The notes: a model not told the origin generated them from the letters alone. Shown: positions 39,122 to 47,198, counted from the stretch's first letter. The stretch is 64,000 nucleotides of DNA from Algoriphagus hitonicola (GCF_900113375.1 NZ_FOPC01000001.1:62001-126000), one strand, 5' to 3'. Made by a program: numbers and translations.

Positions 39122-40284
39122 GAAAAAAACGAATATTACTACTAGGGCTCTGTTTGATTTTGGTCGGTTTAGTCCTTGCTAGTTTTCAGACGGATTATCA
39201 GCATTTCTTTCCCGGAAAAGAATGGAAGGATGATCGAGGAGTCCACATCAACGCGCATGGTGGGGGCTTTTTGATCCATGAAGGCACCTATTATTGGTTT
39301 GGGGAGCATAAAATTGCAGGCAAGGAAGGTAACAAAGCTCACGTCGGCGTACGTGTCTATTCCTCCAAAGATCTGTACAATTGGAAAAATGAAGGCGTCG
39401 CCCTGGAGGTTCATGAAGATCCAAATTCTCTTTTGGTCAAGGGCTGTGTGATTGAGCGACCCAAGGTGATTTACAATGAGAAGACCGGGAAATTTGTGAT
39501 GTGGTTTCATCATGAACTCAAAGGCCAAGGATATAATGCGGCATTGACAGGAGTGGCAGTCAGCGATCAGATTACGGGTCCCTATACCTACATCGAGAGT
39601 GTCAATCCCAATGCGGGAATCTGGCCGGAAAATTATCCGGATAGCTTAAAATCCAAGCCGGTAAATTTGGATGAACTGGAACCTTGGTCTCCAGAATGGA
39701 AGGAAGCAGTCGTAGACGGGATATTTGTGAGAAGGGATTTTGAGCGAGGCCAAATGGCTAGAGATATGACGCTATTTGTCGATGATGATGGGAAAGCTTA
39801 TCACTTTTTCTCTTCCGAAAACAATCAAACGCTACACGTAGCGGAATTAAGCGATGACTATTTGAGCCATACTGGGCGATACACGAGAGTCCTACCTGGA
39901 CAGCAAAACGAAGCTCCGGCGATTTTCAAAAAAGATGGGAAATACTATATGTTTTCCTCAGGCCTCACGGGATGGAAACCCAATCCTGGAAAATCTGCTG
40001 TAGCCAATCATCCCTTAGGGCCTTGGACCCCTTTGGGCAATCCAACTCGCGGAACAGAAGAAGAAATGAAGACGACCTTTTGGTCACAGAGTACCGCTGT
40101 GATTCCTGTTATGAACAAGGAGGATGCTTTTATTTTCGTTGGAGATCGCTGGAATCCAGAAAATCCCATTGATGGGAAGTACATTTTCCTTCCGGTAGAA
40201 TTTGAAGACTCCAAACCCATCATTCGCTGGCAAGATCAATGGGATTTATCTTTCTTTGATCAAAATAAAAATACAGATGATTAA
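39118..40284 (+). CDS. Glycoside hydrolase family 43-like protein
   Basis: This 388-residue exported protein has an N-terminal hydrophobic helix (LLLGLCLILVGLVLASF) and five-bladed propeller features. The N-terminal block HINAHGGGFLIHEGTYYWFGEHK is characteristic of GH43 members of the exo-beta-1,3-galactanase kind (GH43_24-like), with ERPKVIYNEKTGKFVMWFHHE and MTLFVDDDGKAYHFFSSENN carrying candidate acidic residues. It is coupled to the beta-helix gene by ATGA and to the next sulfatase by an 8-base overlap. Galactan activity is an inference from motif resemblance; other exo activities are possible. Confidence 0.82.
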   Translation: MRKKRILLLGLCLILVGLVLASFQTDYQHFFPGKEWKDDRGVHINAHGGGFLIHEGTYYWFGEHKIAGKEGNKAHVGVRVYSSKDLYNWKNEGVALEVHEDPNSLLVKGCVIERPKVIYNEKTGKFVMWFHHELKGQGYNAALTGVAVSDQITGPYTYIESVNPNAGIWPENYPDSLKSKPVNLDELEPWSPEWKEAVVDGIFVRRDFERGQMARDMTLFVDDDGKAYHFFSSENNQTLHVAELSDDYLSHTGRYTRVLPGQQNEAPAIFKKDGKYYMFSSGLTGWKPNPGKSAVANHPLGPWTPLGNPTRGTEEEMKTTFWSQSTAVIPVMNKEDAFIFVGDRWNPENPIDGKYIFLPVEFEDSKPIIRWQDQWDLSFFDQNKNTDD

Positions 40285-41668
40285 GGCGATCGGCATATTT
40301 TTATTTCTGATCTCAGGCTTCGTTTTGAGCGTTTTTGCTCAAGAGCAAAAGCCTAATATAGTGCTGATTTTGGCAGATGATCTGGGCTATGCCGATTTGA
40401 GTTTGACGGGAAGTAATCAGATTGAAACACCAAATATCGATTCGATTGCAAAATCCGGAGTTCAGTTTACACAAGGCTACGTTTCTGCCCCGGTTTGCAG
40501 TCCTTCTCGGGCGGGATTGTTGACAGGAAGAAATCAGGTAACCTTCGGCTATGACAATAATCTGGCAGAGAATCAAAAGGGATTTGATCCTGCTTTTGCC
40601 GGCTTGCCGGTGGATCAAAAAACCATGGCTGATCGACTGAAAGAAGCCGGGTATGTGACTGGATTGGTTGGGAAGTGGCATCTGGGTTCGCAGGAACAGT
40701 TTCATCCCTTAAACCGTGGATTTGACGAGTTTTGGGGATACCTCGGTGGAGGACATCATTATTTCAATTCAAAACCCGAAGGAAAAGGCTATTTGGCGCC
40801 ATTGATCAGCAATTATAAAGAGCCTCAAGCGATCAGTTATTTGACTGATGACAAGGGAGACGAATGTGTGGATTTTATCAGAAGACATCGTGATGAACCC
40901 TTCTTCCTCTATGCTTCTTTTAATGCCCCTCATGCTCCTTTGCAAGCGACTGAGGAAGATTTACGTTTGTTTGAACATATCCAAGATCTCGATCGAAGGA
41001 CCTATTTGGCCATGGTACATCGCTTGGATCAAAATGTGGGTAAAATCCTGAATGCGCTTGAATCGGAAGGATTGGAGGAAAATACAATTGTGGTTTTCCT
41101 CAGTGACAACGGTGGCCCTGTCGATAGCAATGCTTCACTGAATGCACCCTTCAACGGGCAAAAGGGAATCTTACTTGAAGGGGGCTTGCGTGTGCCTTTT
41201 ATGATGAAATGGCCAGCCAAAATTCCGGTAAATTCCCGATTTGATCAAGCTATCTCCTCACTCGATTTGATGCCTACCTTTTTGGAAGCTGCTGGGATAT
41301 CTGTCGAAAATGAAAAGCTGGACGGCGAAAACTTGATGCCTTATTTATTGGGAGAAAAAGTATCTGCTCCACATTCGAGTTTAAAATGGCGATTTACGAT
41401 CTCAGCGGGTATTCTGGAGGATAGCTGGAAGCTGATTCGATTGCCTGATCGATTGCCTTTGCTATTTGATCTTTCCAACGATCCCTCAGAACTTACTAAT
41501 CTGGCGGATAAGCACCCTGAAATCACCCAAGATCTGCTCAAAAAACTTGGTGATTGGGACTTGGGCTTACCCCATCCACTTTTCTTGGAGGGTGCCGAGT
41601 GGAAAGTCCGACAACGGGACCTTTACGATCAAACCTATATTTTGACCCAACCCAAGAAAAATAATTAA
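40277..41668 (+). CDS. Secreted sulfatase, S1 family
   Basis: This protein of about 463 residues has a signal peptide (MIKAIGIFLFLISGFVLSVFA). Metal-site residues lie in NIVLILADDLGYADL, the formylglycine Cys is Cys74 in CSPSRAGLLTG, then GKWHLGSQE and FLSDNGGP. The ATG at 40277 lies inside the end of the GH43-like gene (8-base overlap), and the signal peptide begins exactly there. It is similar in layout to the sulfatase at 36065, so the pair may be paralogues acting on different sulfate positions. Substrate is not readable. Confidence 0.93.
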   Translation: MIKAIGIFLFLISGFVLSVFAQEQKPNIVLILADDLGYADLSLTGSNQIETPNIDSIAKSGVQFTQGYVSAPVCSPSRAGLLTGRNQVTFGYDNNLAENQKGFDPAFAGLPVDQKTMADRLKEAGYVTGLVGKWHLGSQEQFHPLNRGFDEFWGYLGGGHHYFNSKPEGKGYLAPLISNYKEPQAISYLTDDKGDECVDFIRRHRDEPFFLYASFNAPHAPLQATEEDLRLFEHIQDLDRRTYLAMVHRLDQNVGKILNALESEGLEENTIVVFLSDNGGPVDSNASLNAPFNGQKGILLEGGLRVPFMMKWPAKIPVNSRFDQAISSLDLMPTFLEAAGISVENEKLDGENLMPYLLGEKVSAPHSSLKWRFTISAGILEDSWKLIRLPDRLPLLFDLSNDPSELTNLADKHPEITQDLLKKLGDWDLGLPHPLFLEGAEWKVRQRDLYDQTYILTQPKKNN

Positions 41669-41682
41669 TAAACCTAAAACCT

Positions 41683-43242
41683 ATGAAAATAACCCAGATT
41701 TTCTCATTCCTCTCTTTGTGTTCGATTGCCCTGTTTTTTAGCTGTCAGCAGGAGGAAGTTCAGGAAGAATCCCAAACCGAAAAACCAAATATCGTCTTCA
41801 TTTATCTCGATGATTTGGGCTATGGGGATGTGAGCGCTTATGAAGCCGGAACTTTGGAAACGCCAAACATGGACCGCTTGGTCAATGGGGGAGTAAAATT
41901 CACCAATGGCTATGCTTCCTCGGCTACCTGCTCACCCAGTCGCTATGCGATTCTGACGGGAACTTACCCCTGGCGAAATAAAAATGCCAAAATCCTTCCC
42001 GGAACTGCTCCGCTTTTGATCGATACTGCCCAATATACGCTGCCCAAAATGCTCCGAGATCAGGGGTATGCCACGGGAATTGTGGGCAAATGGCACTTGG
42101 GACTAGGCTTAGGAAATGTGAATTGGAATGAAGAAATCAACCCCGGACCCAATCAGGTGGGTTTTGATTATTCTTATATTCTGGCAGCTACCCAGGATAG
42201 AGTTCCGACCGTCTATATCGAAGATGGTCATGTGGTCAATTTGGACCCGAATGATCCGATCGAGGTGAGCTATGAGGAGAATTTTCCGGGGGAGCCTACG
42301 GCTATCGATAATCCAGAACTAGTGGAAATGAAATGGCATCATGGGCATAACAACAGCATTGTGAATGGCGTGCCTCGAATCGGCTTTATGAAAGGGGGAG
42401 AGGCCGCAAAGTGGAGCGATGTAGATATGGCAGATCATTTTTTGGAAAAAGCGCAAAGCTATGTGAAAGAGAAAGCCAGTTCCGATCAGCCTTTCTTTCT
42501 GTATTATGCCTTGCAGCAGCCTCATGTACCAAGAACTCCGCATCCGAGATTTGAAGGGAAATCCGGCATGGGACCTCGCGGAGATGTGATTTTAGAAGCG
42601 GATTGGGTGATTGGTGAATTTTTGAAGACGCTGGAGGAAGAAGGGGTTTTGGAAAACACACTGATTGTCTTTAGCAGTGACAATGGACCAGTTTTGAATG
42701 ATGGCTATTACGATGATGCGGTAGAAAAGCTGGGCGATCATACGCCTGCAGGACCTCTTCGTGGAGGGAAATACAGCTTATTTGAAGCGGGAACTCGGGT
42801 TCCTTTTGCGACCTATTGGAAAGGAAAAATCGAGCCGGGCGTCTCTGATGCTTTGGTGACCCAAATTGATTTGATGGCTTCGATTGGGGCATTGATTGGA
42901 GTGGAGTCAACCGCTCCGGATAGTCAGAATTTGCTAGCAACTTTTATGGGAAAAAGTCAGGAGGAGCGTTCGGAATTCGTTTTGGAAGCGACCACCAAAA
43001 CGGCCCTAAGGCAAGGGAACTGGGTGATGATTCCGCCCTATTCGGGTCCGGCTGTGCAGAATCAGGTGAATATTGAATTGGGTAATTCGGAAAGCTATCA
43101 ATTGTACAATTTGTCCGAAGATATTGGGCAACAAAGTAATTTGGCTGAGAGTAATCCTGAAAAGCTTCAGGAAATGATCCAGTTATACGAGCAGATTAGG
43201 GGAACCGAAGCCGGAAATGTGGAGCAATTAGAGTTGAAATAA
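41683..43242 (+). CDS. Sulfatase lipoprotein, S1 family
   Basis: This 519-residue sulfatase has a lipoprotein signal (lipobox LFFSC, Cys21), so it is membrane-anchored, unlike the three other sulfatases of the locus. Sulfatase blocks are NIVFIYLDDLGYGDV, formylglycine Cys83 in CSPSRYAILTGTY, GKWHLGLG, and VFSSDNGP. It is longer than its neighbours and carries the WHHGHNNSIVNGVPRIG insert typical of heparan- or choline-type outgroup sulfatases, so it is probably a different S1 subfamily. It is the last gene of the PUL; a hairpin follows its stop. Confidence 0.92.
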   Translation: MKITQIFSFLSLCSIALFFSCQQEEVQEESQTEKPNIVFIYLDDLGYGDVSAYEAGTLETPNMDRLVNGGVKFTNGYASSATCSPSRYAILTGTYPWRNKNAKILPGTAPLLIDTAQYTLPKMLRDQGYATGIVGKWHLGLGLGNVNWNEEINPGPNQVGFDYSYILAATQDRVPTVYIEDGHVVNLDPNDPIEVSYEENFPGEPTAIDNPELVEMKWHHGHNNSIVNGVPRIGFMKGGEAAKWSDVDMADHFLEKAQSYVKEKASSDQPFFLYYALQQPHVPRTPHPRFEGKSGMGPRGDVILEADWVIGEFLKTLEEEGVLENTLIVFSSDNGPVLNDGYYDDAVEKLGDHTPAGPLRGGKYSLFEAGTRVPFATYWKGKIEPGVSDALVTQIDLMASIGALIGVESTAPDSQNLLATFMGKSQEERSEFVLEATTKTALRQGNWVMIPPYSGPAVQNQVNIELGNSESYQLYNLSEDIGQQSNLAESNPEKLQEMIQLYEQIRGTEAGNVEQLELK

Positions 43243-43270
43243 GTTGATTAATCACCGAGAATAAAAAGAT

Positions 43271-43313
43271 TTGTGCATTCGTGGCCTGATTTTTTAGCCA
43301 CGAATGCGCGAAT
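43271..43313. repeat. Hairpin repeat (GCATTCGTGGC / GCCACGAATGC), possible terminator
   Basis: An 11-bp perfect stem (43274-43284 with 43297-43307) lies 30 bases after the last PUL gene. It is one copy of a dispersed family in this window (other copies near 43607, 45995-46120, 47042 and 47306-47354). It may end the PUL transcript. Confidence 0.75.
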
Positions 43314-43350
43314 TTGATTTTTTGAATCGAAATGTAGTATTAGGTTTTAA

Positions 43351-43469
43351 GAGGCTGTCTCATAAATAGCTTTAATGTCAGCCTGAGCGGAGTCGAAGGC
43401 CATTTCTACCGTTTTAGCCCACATTTCGACTTCGCTCAATGTGACAAACTTCTCTTTTGAGACAGCCTC
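43351..43469. mobile_element. MITE-like element, 119 bp, with GAGGCTGTCTC inverted ends
   Basis: The ends are GAGGCTGTCTCA and TGAGACAGCCTC, an exact terminal inverted repeat. The inside has no ORF but holds an imperfect palindrome (ACATTTCGACTTCGCTCAATGTG). A longer relative lies inverted at 50372-50745 and shares the ends and the internal block. Such ends are typical of small nonautonomous elements mobilised by a transposase elsewhere in the genome. Confidence 0.8.
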
Positions 43470-43700
43470 GTTTTGATGATAGCCTCAGATGGAGGGGGGT
43501 GGAAACAGAGCTTCGAAGAAGCGATTTGATTGGGTTAGATTTTTCTTTAATCGATGAGTTCCGGTTTGTGAGGACCCAAACCAAAGTAGGTGAAAACCAA
43601 CAAATAATTCGTGAATTCGTGGCTTCCCTTTTTAGCCACTTTCTGCAATCGCCATAAAATCCTCAAGCTATGAAAGCTGGGCATCAAATTGATAAATTTG

Positions 43701-43708
43701 TATCTTTG
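43701..43708 (+). promoter_or_regulatory. Possible -7 element of the toxin-antitoxin operon
   Basis: TATCTTTG matches TAnnTTTG exactly, 17 bases before the antitoxin ATG. No clear TTTG is seen 19 bases upstream. Confidence 0.4.
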
Positions 43709-43725
43709 ACTAAAAGCCAAAAAAC

Positions 43726-43959
43726 ATGAACCTAGATGCTCGAAAAATAGAATTTGTTAAAGAGTTTTTAAAACTTCAGAGTGAAGAAGTGGTGTCACAG
43801 CTTGAAAGAATTTTGAAAAGTGGGGGAAAAGTGACAGAGCAAAAAGCATTTGAACCTATGACTCAAGAGGAATTGGATCAGCGGATTGACAAATCGGAGT
43901 CTGATTTTAAAAATAATAGATATAAAAGCAGTTCAGAGCTCTTGGCCAAATATGAGTGA
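43726..43959 (+). CDS. Antitoxin of a ParE/RelE-type toxin-antitoxin pair
   Basis: This 77-residue protein is charged and helical, with MNLDARKIEFVKEFLKLQSE at the N-terminus and a C-terminal TQEELDQRIDKSESDFKNNR segment common in antitoxins of addiction modules. It overlaps the toxin gene (TGATG). It is expected to bind and neutralise the toxin and to repress its own promoter, but I see no classic DNA-binding fold, so the family is not named. It lies in the repeat island, consistent with acquisition. Confidence 0.8.
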   Translation: MNLDARKIEFVKEFLKLQSEEVVSQLERILKSGGKVTEQKAFEPMTQEELDQRIDKSESDFKNNRYKSSSELLAKYE

Positions 43960-44276
43960 TGCCTTTCAAAATCATTTGGTCTGAATTTGCGGAAACTCAA
44001 CTTGACGATATTTTTGATTATTATCAGAAAGAGGCTGGTTCTCGAATTGCCAAAAAATTGTTAAAGGAAATTGTAAGTGGAGTTAAAAAATTAGAAAAAT
44101 CTCCTTGGATTGGGCAAGAAGAAGATCTTCTAAAGCATAGAGGTATTAAATATCGGTATCTAGTAGTTAAGAATTATAAACTCATTTATTCTGTGGATCA
44201 GGTAAATGGGTTAATTAAGATCGCTGACGTATTTGATACTCGACAAAATCCCTCCAAAATCAAACGAACCAATTAA
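43959..44276 (+). CDS. ParE/RelE-family toxin
   Basis: This protein of about 105 residues has the plasmid-stabilisation (ParE/RelE) pattern: KIIWSEFAETQLDDIFDYYQ at the N-terminus, IAKKLLKEIVSGVKKLEKSP, and the C-terminal strands YRYLVVKNYKLIYSVD and IKIADVFDTRQNP. Family members either poison gyrase or cleave mRNA on ribosomes; which one cannot be told. The ATG at 43959 overlaps the antitoxin stop. A GTG at 43956 is an alternative. Confidence 0.88.
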   Translation: MPFKIIWSEFAETQLDDIFDYYQKEAGSRIAKKLLKEIVSGVKKLEKSPWIGQEEDLLKHRGIKYRYLVVKNYKLIYSVDQVNGLIKIADVFDTRQNPSKIKRTN

Positions 44277-44375
44277 TTTATTTTTTTAGATACAAACCTG
44301 GGTTGGAGAGCCAGGCAAGAAAAAATCTTCGATTTAGTGGTCACCATTTTCTTTAGCCAAGAGTGCAGGAATTGT

Positions 44376-44640
44376 GTTTTTTGAATCGAAATGGTGGGTT
44401 AGCTCCTTCAAAATAGGGAATGGCGATAATGGGCCGGCTTTAGCCAAAATTAGAATTTATTGGACTAAAGCCAAGGGTTTATTTCATTTCCATCTTTAGC
44501 CCTGATGGATCGGGGCTGGAGGCAATTCAAATCGCCTAGCCATTGAATCGGAATGGCGCTTTAGCTCATTCAAAAGAGGGACGGTGATAATTGGCTGGGC
44601 TTTAGCCCAATTTGGAGTTCATTGGGCAAAAGCCCGGGGT
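44376..44640. repeat. Two diverged copies of a palindrome-bearing repeat
   Basis: Copy A (about 44376-44475) and copy B (about 44545-44640) share the order GAATCGRAATGG, TTAGCTC, TTCAAAA, GGCGATAAT/GGTGATAAT and a closing hairpin. The hairpins are GGCTTTAGCC...GGACTAAAGCC (44436-44473) and GGGCTTTAGCCCAAT...ATTGGGCAAAAGCCC (44597-44635). Together with the unrelated sequence up to 44889 there is no gene in this stretch. Confidence 0.7.
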
Positions 44641-44889
44641 ATCCCATGAATTGACGGTTAATAAACTAACCCAGCAGAGAAAATATTCCGATGCTGATCT
44701 ATATGAGTTGCCAGGTTTATTGAGGGTATCTATAGGGTAAATCTGATTCTTGTATAGTCTATTTTTAGGTACTGTAGCTATATATACCCTATATTTTTTC
44801 TTTATTATTTTATAAAAACACTCATTTACAATGACTTAAATTCCTGCTTTTCCTAAATTAAGCTTAGTTTTCACCAAATCAGATTACTT

Positions 44890-45545
44890 ATGGGAAATCT
44901 ACCGCCAAAAAACCTCTTCTTCCCCCAGGGGAAAATCGGCAATCTGGTCTTCTATTCGATGAACGGAAAGACCGTCGTTCGCACCCGCCCCAGTGGTACG
45001 CACAGAAACAAAACCCATCCCTCCCCACTCCAACTCCTCCAGCGCGAAAAGCTCAAAACCATCAACCGCTTTCTCAAACCCCTGAAGCGGGTGCTGGATT
45101 TTGGCTATCAGGAATACCTCACCCAGAGAAAAAAGGAATCCATCTGGCCTATGCCGAACTTAATCATAAGGGCTATCATCCCGAGCGGGAACCCAAAATC
45201 GACCCGGCCTTCCTGAAGATCAGCAGGGGGAATCTGCTGGAACTCCAAAATCCAACCCTCGAGAAAACAGATTCCGGTTTTCGAATCAGTTGGGATGCCA
45301 GTTCGGCGGAAGGAAAGTCTATGCCAAGCGACGAGACCTTTATCGTCCTTTACCAGCCCGAGCAGGGAAAATACATCTGGGTAGAGCAGAAGTTCAGGAG
45401 ATCGGAGGGTCTGGCAGAGGTTGATCTCAGCAATGTTGATAAGGACTTTCCCTGGCATGTCTATTTTGCCTTTAGCCAATTTAATATCTGGAGGAAATCA
45501 TACATCCTTAGCAATTCGGAATATTTGGGGATGATTGAATTGTAG
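44890..45545 (+). pseudogene. DUF6266-like gene split by a -1 frame change at A-AAA-AAG
   Basis: The first frame (44890 to about 45135) encodes MGNLPPKNLFFPQGKIGNLV and continues to QEYLTQRKK, then decays. The coding sequence resumes in the -1 frame from 45135 (GIHLAYAELNHKGYHPE) and continues to the stop at 45543-45545. Joined, they give about 218 residues, a normal DUF6266 length and character. The switch falls exactly on codons AGA AAA AAG, i.e. the slippery heptamer A-AAA-AAG (45129-45135). This could be a frameshift mutation, a homopolymer sequencing error, or programmed -1 frameshifting as in dnaX. Family function is unknown. Confidence 0.75.
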
Positions 45546-45556
45546 AGTAGAATCAA

Positions 45557-45855
45557 GACCGGAGAAAGGAGACGGAAGGAAATGACACTGACATCTATCA
45601 AATTATTCCTTTTCGTGCAGACACGAACAGAGGCGAAAGCTAAGAAATAAGAGCCGAGAGATAAGAAATGAGAGGGAAGACCGGAGACGGAAGGAATTGA
45701 CACTGACATCTATCAGATTATTCCGGTTCGTGAAGACACGAACAGAGGCGAAAGCTAAGAAATAAGAGCCGAGAGATAAGAAATGAGAGGGAAGACCGGA
45801 GACGGAAGGAATTGACACTGACATCTATCAGATTATTCCGATTCGTGTGGACACA
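45557..45855. repeat. Tandem repeat, about 2.5 units of 122 and 115 bp
   Basis: Units start with GACCGGAGA at 45557, 45679 and 45794; the third is cut short near 45855. Each contains GACACTGACATCTATCA, a TTCGTG-NNGA-CACGAA hairpin and a purine-rich tail (AGAAATAAGAGCCGAGAGAT). Units 2 and 3 are almost identical where they overlap, so the duplication is recent. Matching short ORFs on the minus strand are products of the repeat and not genes. Confidence 0.88.
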
Positions 45856-45867
45856 AAACGGTGCGAA

Positions 45868-45966
45868 AAGTCACGGAGTGACGAGCGATTTTCTTGCCAG
45901 CCGTTTTAACGGCTGGAAAAATAGCTGAGATCTAGCTTGGGAGTCCCGTAGGGACGGAGCATTTTT
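45868..45966. repeat. Dispersed triple-hairpin repeat, copy 1
   Basis: Contains in order GTCACGGAGTGAC, CCAGCCGTTTTAACGGCTGG and GTCCCGTAGGGAC, three small palindromes, ending with GGAGCAT. Copy 2 at 46896-46990 is about 90 percent identical in the same orientation. Confidence 0.85.
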
Positions 45967-45994
45967 ATTTGGCGGGGATAAATACAATAAAAAA

Positions 45995-46120
45995 ATTCGT
46001 GCATTCGTGGCTATTAAAGAGGCAAGAATTAAGAGATAAGAAATGAGAGTAATAGAGTAAACAGGAAATCATTTATGAATCAGTTGCTTTCCTTTTTTCT
46101 TTAGCCACGAATCCACGAAT
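45995..46120. repeat. Inverted repeat pair of the CGTGGCT family
   Basis: ATTCGTGCATTCGTGGCT (45995-46012) pairs with AGCCACGAATCCACGAAT (46103-46120), one mismatch, about 90 bases apart. Between them lies AT-rich noncoding sequence. Confidence 0.7.
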
Positions 46121-46342
46121 TGGAATTTTTGAATTGGAATGCGCTTTTATGCCAATTTGCAGAACGGAAGCCGGCGGCAATTCAAATGACTCCTCAATTG
46201 AATATCATAAGAAAACATGCTAATGATCATTAGATAAATTGGAGATTATTTCACGCGACAGGCTTCTATTTTATCATCAAGAATCTGTTTTCAGCGTATA
46301 ATCATTCCATACGAAAAGCACTTTTACTTCAATTCATTAGCT

Positions 46343-46675
46343 ATGAAAAACCCCCATTTACCTATTGCCGTCTTCGTCCTGCTTCTATGCTTTACTTCCT
46401 GTGAAAATCTTGAAGAAAAGCTCCAGGAAAAGGTGAATCTGATCAATGAAAAGGCAGGTTCTTTAGACTCCCTCATGAATAAAGAATTGGAGAAAATCAA
46501 TTCCTTGGATTCTTTAGTGAATAAAGAATTGGATAAAGTACAAAAACTGGATTCCATGCTCAACCGAGAAATACAAAAAGTGAGCTCTGTGGATTCTTTG
46601 TTCAACTCAACTGGCAGTAAAATCGATTCTATGGTTCAAGATAAAGTGGAGCGGATCAAACAAATCGGTAATTAA
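46343..46675 (+). CDS. Small coiled-coil lipoprotein with 14-residue repeats
   Basis: This 110-residue lipoprotein has a signal with lipobox LLLCFTSC (Cys about residue 20). After it comes an uninterrupted helix with four phased 14-residue repeats (SLDSLMNKELEKIN, SLDSLVNKELDKVQ, KLDSMLNREIQKVS, SVDSLFNSTGSKID). Leu/Val at regular heptad positions predict a coiled coil, like Braun lipoprotein in design though not in sequence. It has no C-terminal Lys typical of peptidoglycan attachment; it ends in GN. It is monocistronic inside the repeat island. A structural envelope role is an inference. Confidence 0.8.
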   Translation: MKNPHLPIAVFVLLLCFTSCENLEEKLQEKVNLINEKAGSLDSLMNKELEKINSLDSLVNKELDKVQKLDSMLNREIQKVSSVDSLFNSTGSKIDSMVQDKVERIKQIGN

Positions 46676-46895
46676 AAGTTTTTCAAAAATATTCGCTTCG
46701 TTTTTTAGTTTGATTCATTAAACATTTCCTTTCCCTATAGTTTCAATCTCCCAAAATTGATGCGATTATCGGGACAGACATTTCAGTATCATTCATTTTA
46801 TCGAAAATATGTCTTAAAAAATATGATCTCTGAATCGGTCATGCCTGTCTACCAAATACAGGCAGGTCTACGGCATTGGGTTGGGGTTAAGCGGC

Positions 46896-46990
46896 AAGTC
46901 ACGGAGTGACGACCGGTTTTCTTGCCAGCCGTTTTAACGGCTGGAAAAATAGCTGAGATTTAGGTTGGGAGTCCCATCGGGACGGAGCAT
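46896..46990. repeat. Dispersed triple-hairpin repeat, copy 2
   Basis: Same order of palindromes as copy 1: GTCACGGAGTGAC, CCAGCCGTTTTAACGGCTGG and GTCCCATCGGGAC, where the last stem carries a compensated change (CGTA to CATC in the loop). It is followed by another AGCCACGAATGCACGAAT half-site at 47042-47059. Confidence 0.85.
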
Positions 46991-47198
46991 ATTTTAGTTT
47001 CTGTGCATGAAGACAAGAAAATAATTCGGGGCTTCTTTTTTAGCCACGAATGCACGAATTGGATTTTTTGAATGGGAATGGTGCTTTAGGCTACTCCACA
47101 AGAAGTTACAGTGTTGCTAGCATTAACCCAAAATCTTTTACTTCACTGCCGAGGTCTGTGTCTCACAGACCATTTTCGCCACCTTTCTACTTATTTCT

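Noticed and set aside
43457..43657. 66-residue plus-strand ORF
   Set aside because: It starts inside the MITE-like element end and runs through hairpin repeats; the composition is not protein-like.
44890..45216. Stand-alone 108-residue gene, and a separate 74-residue gene at 45321
   Set aside because: The reading frames join in the -1 frame at the A-AAA-AAG heptamer to give one protein-length product, so they are treated as one split gene.
45461..45824. Two minus-strand ORFs with the same N-terminal sequence (MSVSIPSVSGL...)
   Set aside because: They are the antisense reading of the tandem repeat units and have no coding character beyond that.
45557..45855. Regularly spaced repeat resembling a CRISPR array
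   Set aside because: Units are 115-122 bp and contiguous with no unique spacers, and no cas gene is present.
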